Shown piece after piece: positions 6,760 to 7,462 of a stretch of 7,462 nucleotides of DNA (position 1 is the stretch's first letter; every line of letters begins with the position of its first letter). The DNA is from an uncultured Sediminibacterium sp. (GTDB lineage: Bacteria; Bacteroidota; Bacteroidia; Chitinophagales; Chitinophagaceae): positions 1 through 7,462 of the forward strand of contig CALEST010000006.1 in the NCBI GenBank assembly GCA_937907555.1. Direction: 5' to 3'. The position numbers were made by a program, and so were the translations under genes. The notes beneath the pieces were generated by a model. It was not told the origin of the DNA. It saw only the letters and a list, made by a program, of their open reading frames with translations, and ran no database searches.

Positions 6760-7462
6760 ATGAGTAGCAGAAGAGCATTCATGCGATCTGGGGCCATGGC
6801 CCTTTTTGCCACGGGCATTGCGGGTGGTATCCCGGCATTTATTACCCGTGCAGCTGCAGCAGCCCTGCCTCCTGCACCGTATAAAAAAAATAAAGTGCTG
6901 GTCTGTATTTTTCAAAGAGGTGCAATGGATGGACTTATGGCGGTGACGCCTTTTACCGATATGGAATTGAAAAAAGCAAGGCCTACTTTATTCATGGATC
7001 CAACCAATGGTGCTGGTAAATTATTTGATTTAGACGGACAGTTTGGATTGCATCCGAGCTTTGCATCGCTGCAACCTTTTTTTGCAGACAAAAGACTGGC
7101 CATCGCTCATGGGGTAGGCAGCCCCAATAATACCCGCAGTCATTTTGATGCGCAGGACTATATGGAATCGGGAACTCCATTCAGTAAAAGCACTTCCAGT
7201 GGATGGCTTAACAGAGCGGTTGGATTGATGGGGCATGACGCCAGTCCTTTCAGAGCCGTTAGTATTACGGGTGCATTGCCAAGAAGCTTGTATGGAAACG
7301 AGGAAGCATTAGCCATTAGCAACCTGGAAGATTTTGCCTTGCAAACTAAGGGGAATCCGATGGCTGCGAATATGACCGCAGGTTCTTTTGAAGAGTTGTA
7401 TGAACAAACCAGCAATCGTTTGTTGAACCGGGCTGGTAAGGAAAGTTTTGAAGCCATGAAAA
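6760..7462 (+). CDS. DUF1501 domain-containing protein with Tat signal, 5' part (cut by window edge)
   Basis: The frame is open from the ATG at 6760 to the window end, giving 234 codons, roughly half to two-thirds of a typical DUF1501 (PF07394) protein. The N-terminus is a clear twin-arginine signal: SRRAFMRSG (residues 3-11), a hydrophobic stretch at about 12-28, and an alanine-rich c-region before LPPAP. This predicts export of a folded, possibly metal-containing protein through Tat. The domain begins around VLVCIFQRGAMDGL (46-59), the DUF1501 opening block. Next come LHPSFASLQPFF, in a region typical of the family, and SHFDAQDYMESG (127-138), rich in possible metal ligands (H128, D130, D133, E136). 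The family is placed with the alkaline phosphatase/sulfatase-like fold, but no activity is established. Its start follows the DUF1800 stop by one base, without a Shine-Dalgarno sequence, so translational coupling is likely. The 3' end lies beyond the window. Confidence 0.92.
   Translation, partial: MSSRRAFMRSGAMALFATGIAGGIPAFITRAAAAALPPAPYKKNKVLVCIFQRGAMDGLMAVTPFTDMELKKARPTLFMDPTNGAGKLFDLDGQFGLHPSFASLQPFFADKRLAIAHGVGSPNNTRSHFDAQDYMESGTPFSKSTSSGWLNRAVGLMGHDASPFRAVSITGALPRSLYGNEEALAISNLEDFALQTKGNPMAANMTAGSFEELYEQTSNRLLNRAGKESFEAMK

Noticed and set aside
6912..7457. Several overlapping minus-strand open frames at the right end
   Set aside because: They are antisense to the DUF1501 gene, whose plus-strand frame is open to the window edge and matches the family motifs.

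Overview
This window looks like ordinary chromosomal DNA of a Bacteroidota bacterium, most plausibly an environmental member of the Chitinophagaceae or a relative (the family is inference). The grounds are the Bacteroidota-like MreB N-terminus, translation starts without convincing Shine-Dalgarno sequences at every gene, a moderate-GC AT-leaning composition, and Bacteroidota-like transporter and DUF1800/DUF1501 sequences. Coding density is very high: every gap between genes is under 80 bp. There are no RNA genes, CRISPR arrays, insertion sequences or long repeats.

Minus strand, left side (1-1452): purD (glycinamide ribonucleotide synthetase, complete) reads leftward toward the first 33 codons of mreB, which is cut by the window edge. 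The 64-bp spacing and shared orientation suggest co-transcription of a purine-biosynthesis gene with the cell-shape locus.

Plus strand (about 1532-7462): a run of four co-directional genes starts from a short divergent intergenic region of about 79 bp. First come two unrelated peptide transporters, an MFS-type POT/PTR2 di-/tripeptide proton symporter and an OPT-family oligopeptide transporter, 18 bp apart and almost certainly one transcript. After a 55-bp gap with a weak hairpin come a Sec-signal DUF1800 protein and, one base after its stop codon, a Tat-signal DUF1501 protein that runs off the right edge. DUF1800 and DUF1501 proteins are a recurring exported pair of unknown biochemical role.

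The clearest points for follow-up are the DUF1800/DUF1501 pair with its predicted split Sec/Tat export, the POT-OPT tandem, the purD-mreB linkage, and a perfect 8-bp inverted repeat that places the DUF1800 start codon in a hairpin loop. I see no clear sign of a wholly undescribed system; DUF1800/DUF1501 is the nearest thing to an uncharacterised functional unit here.
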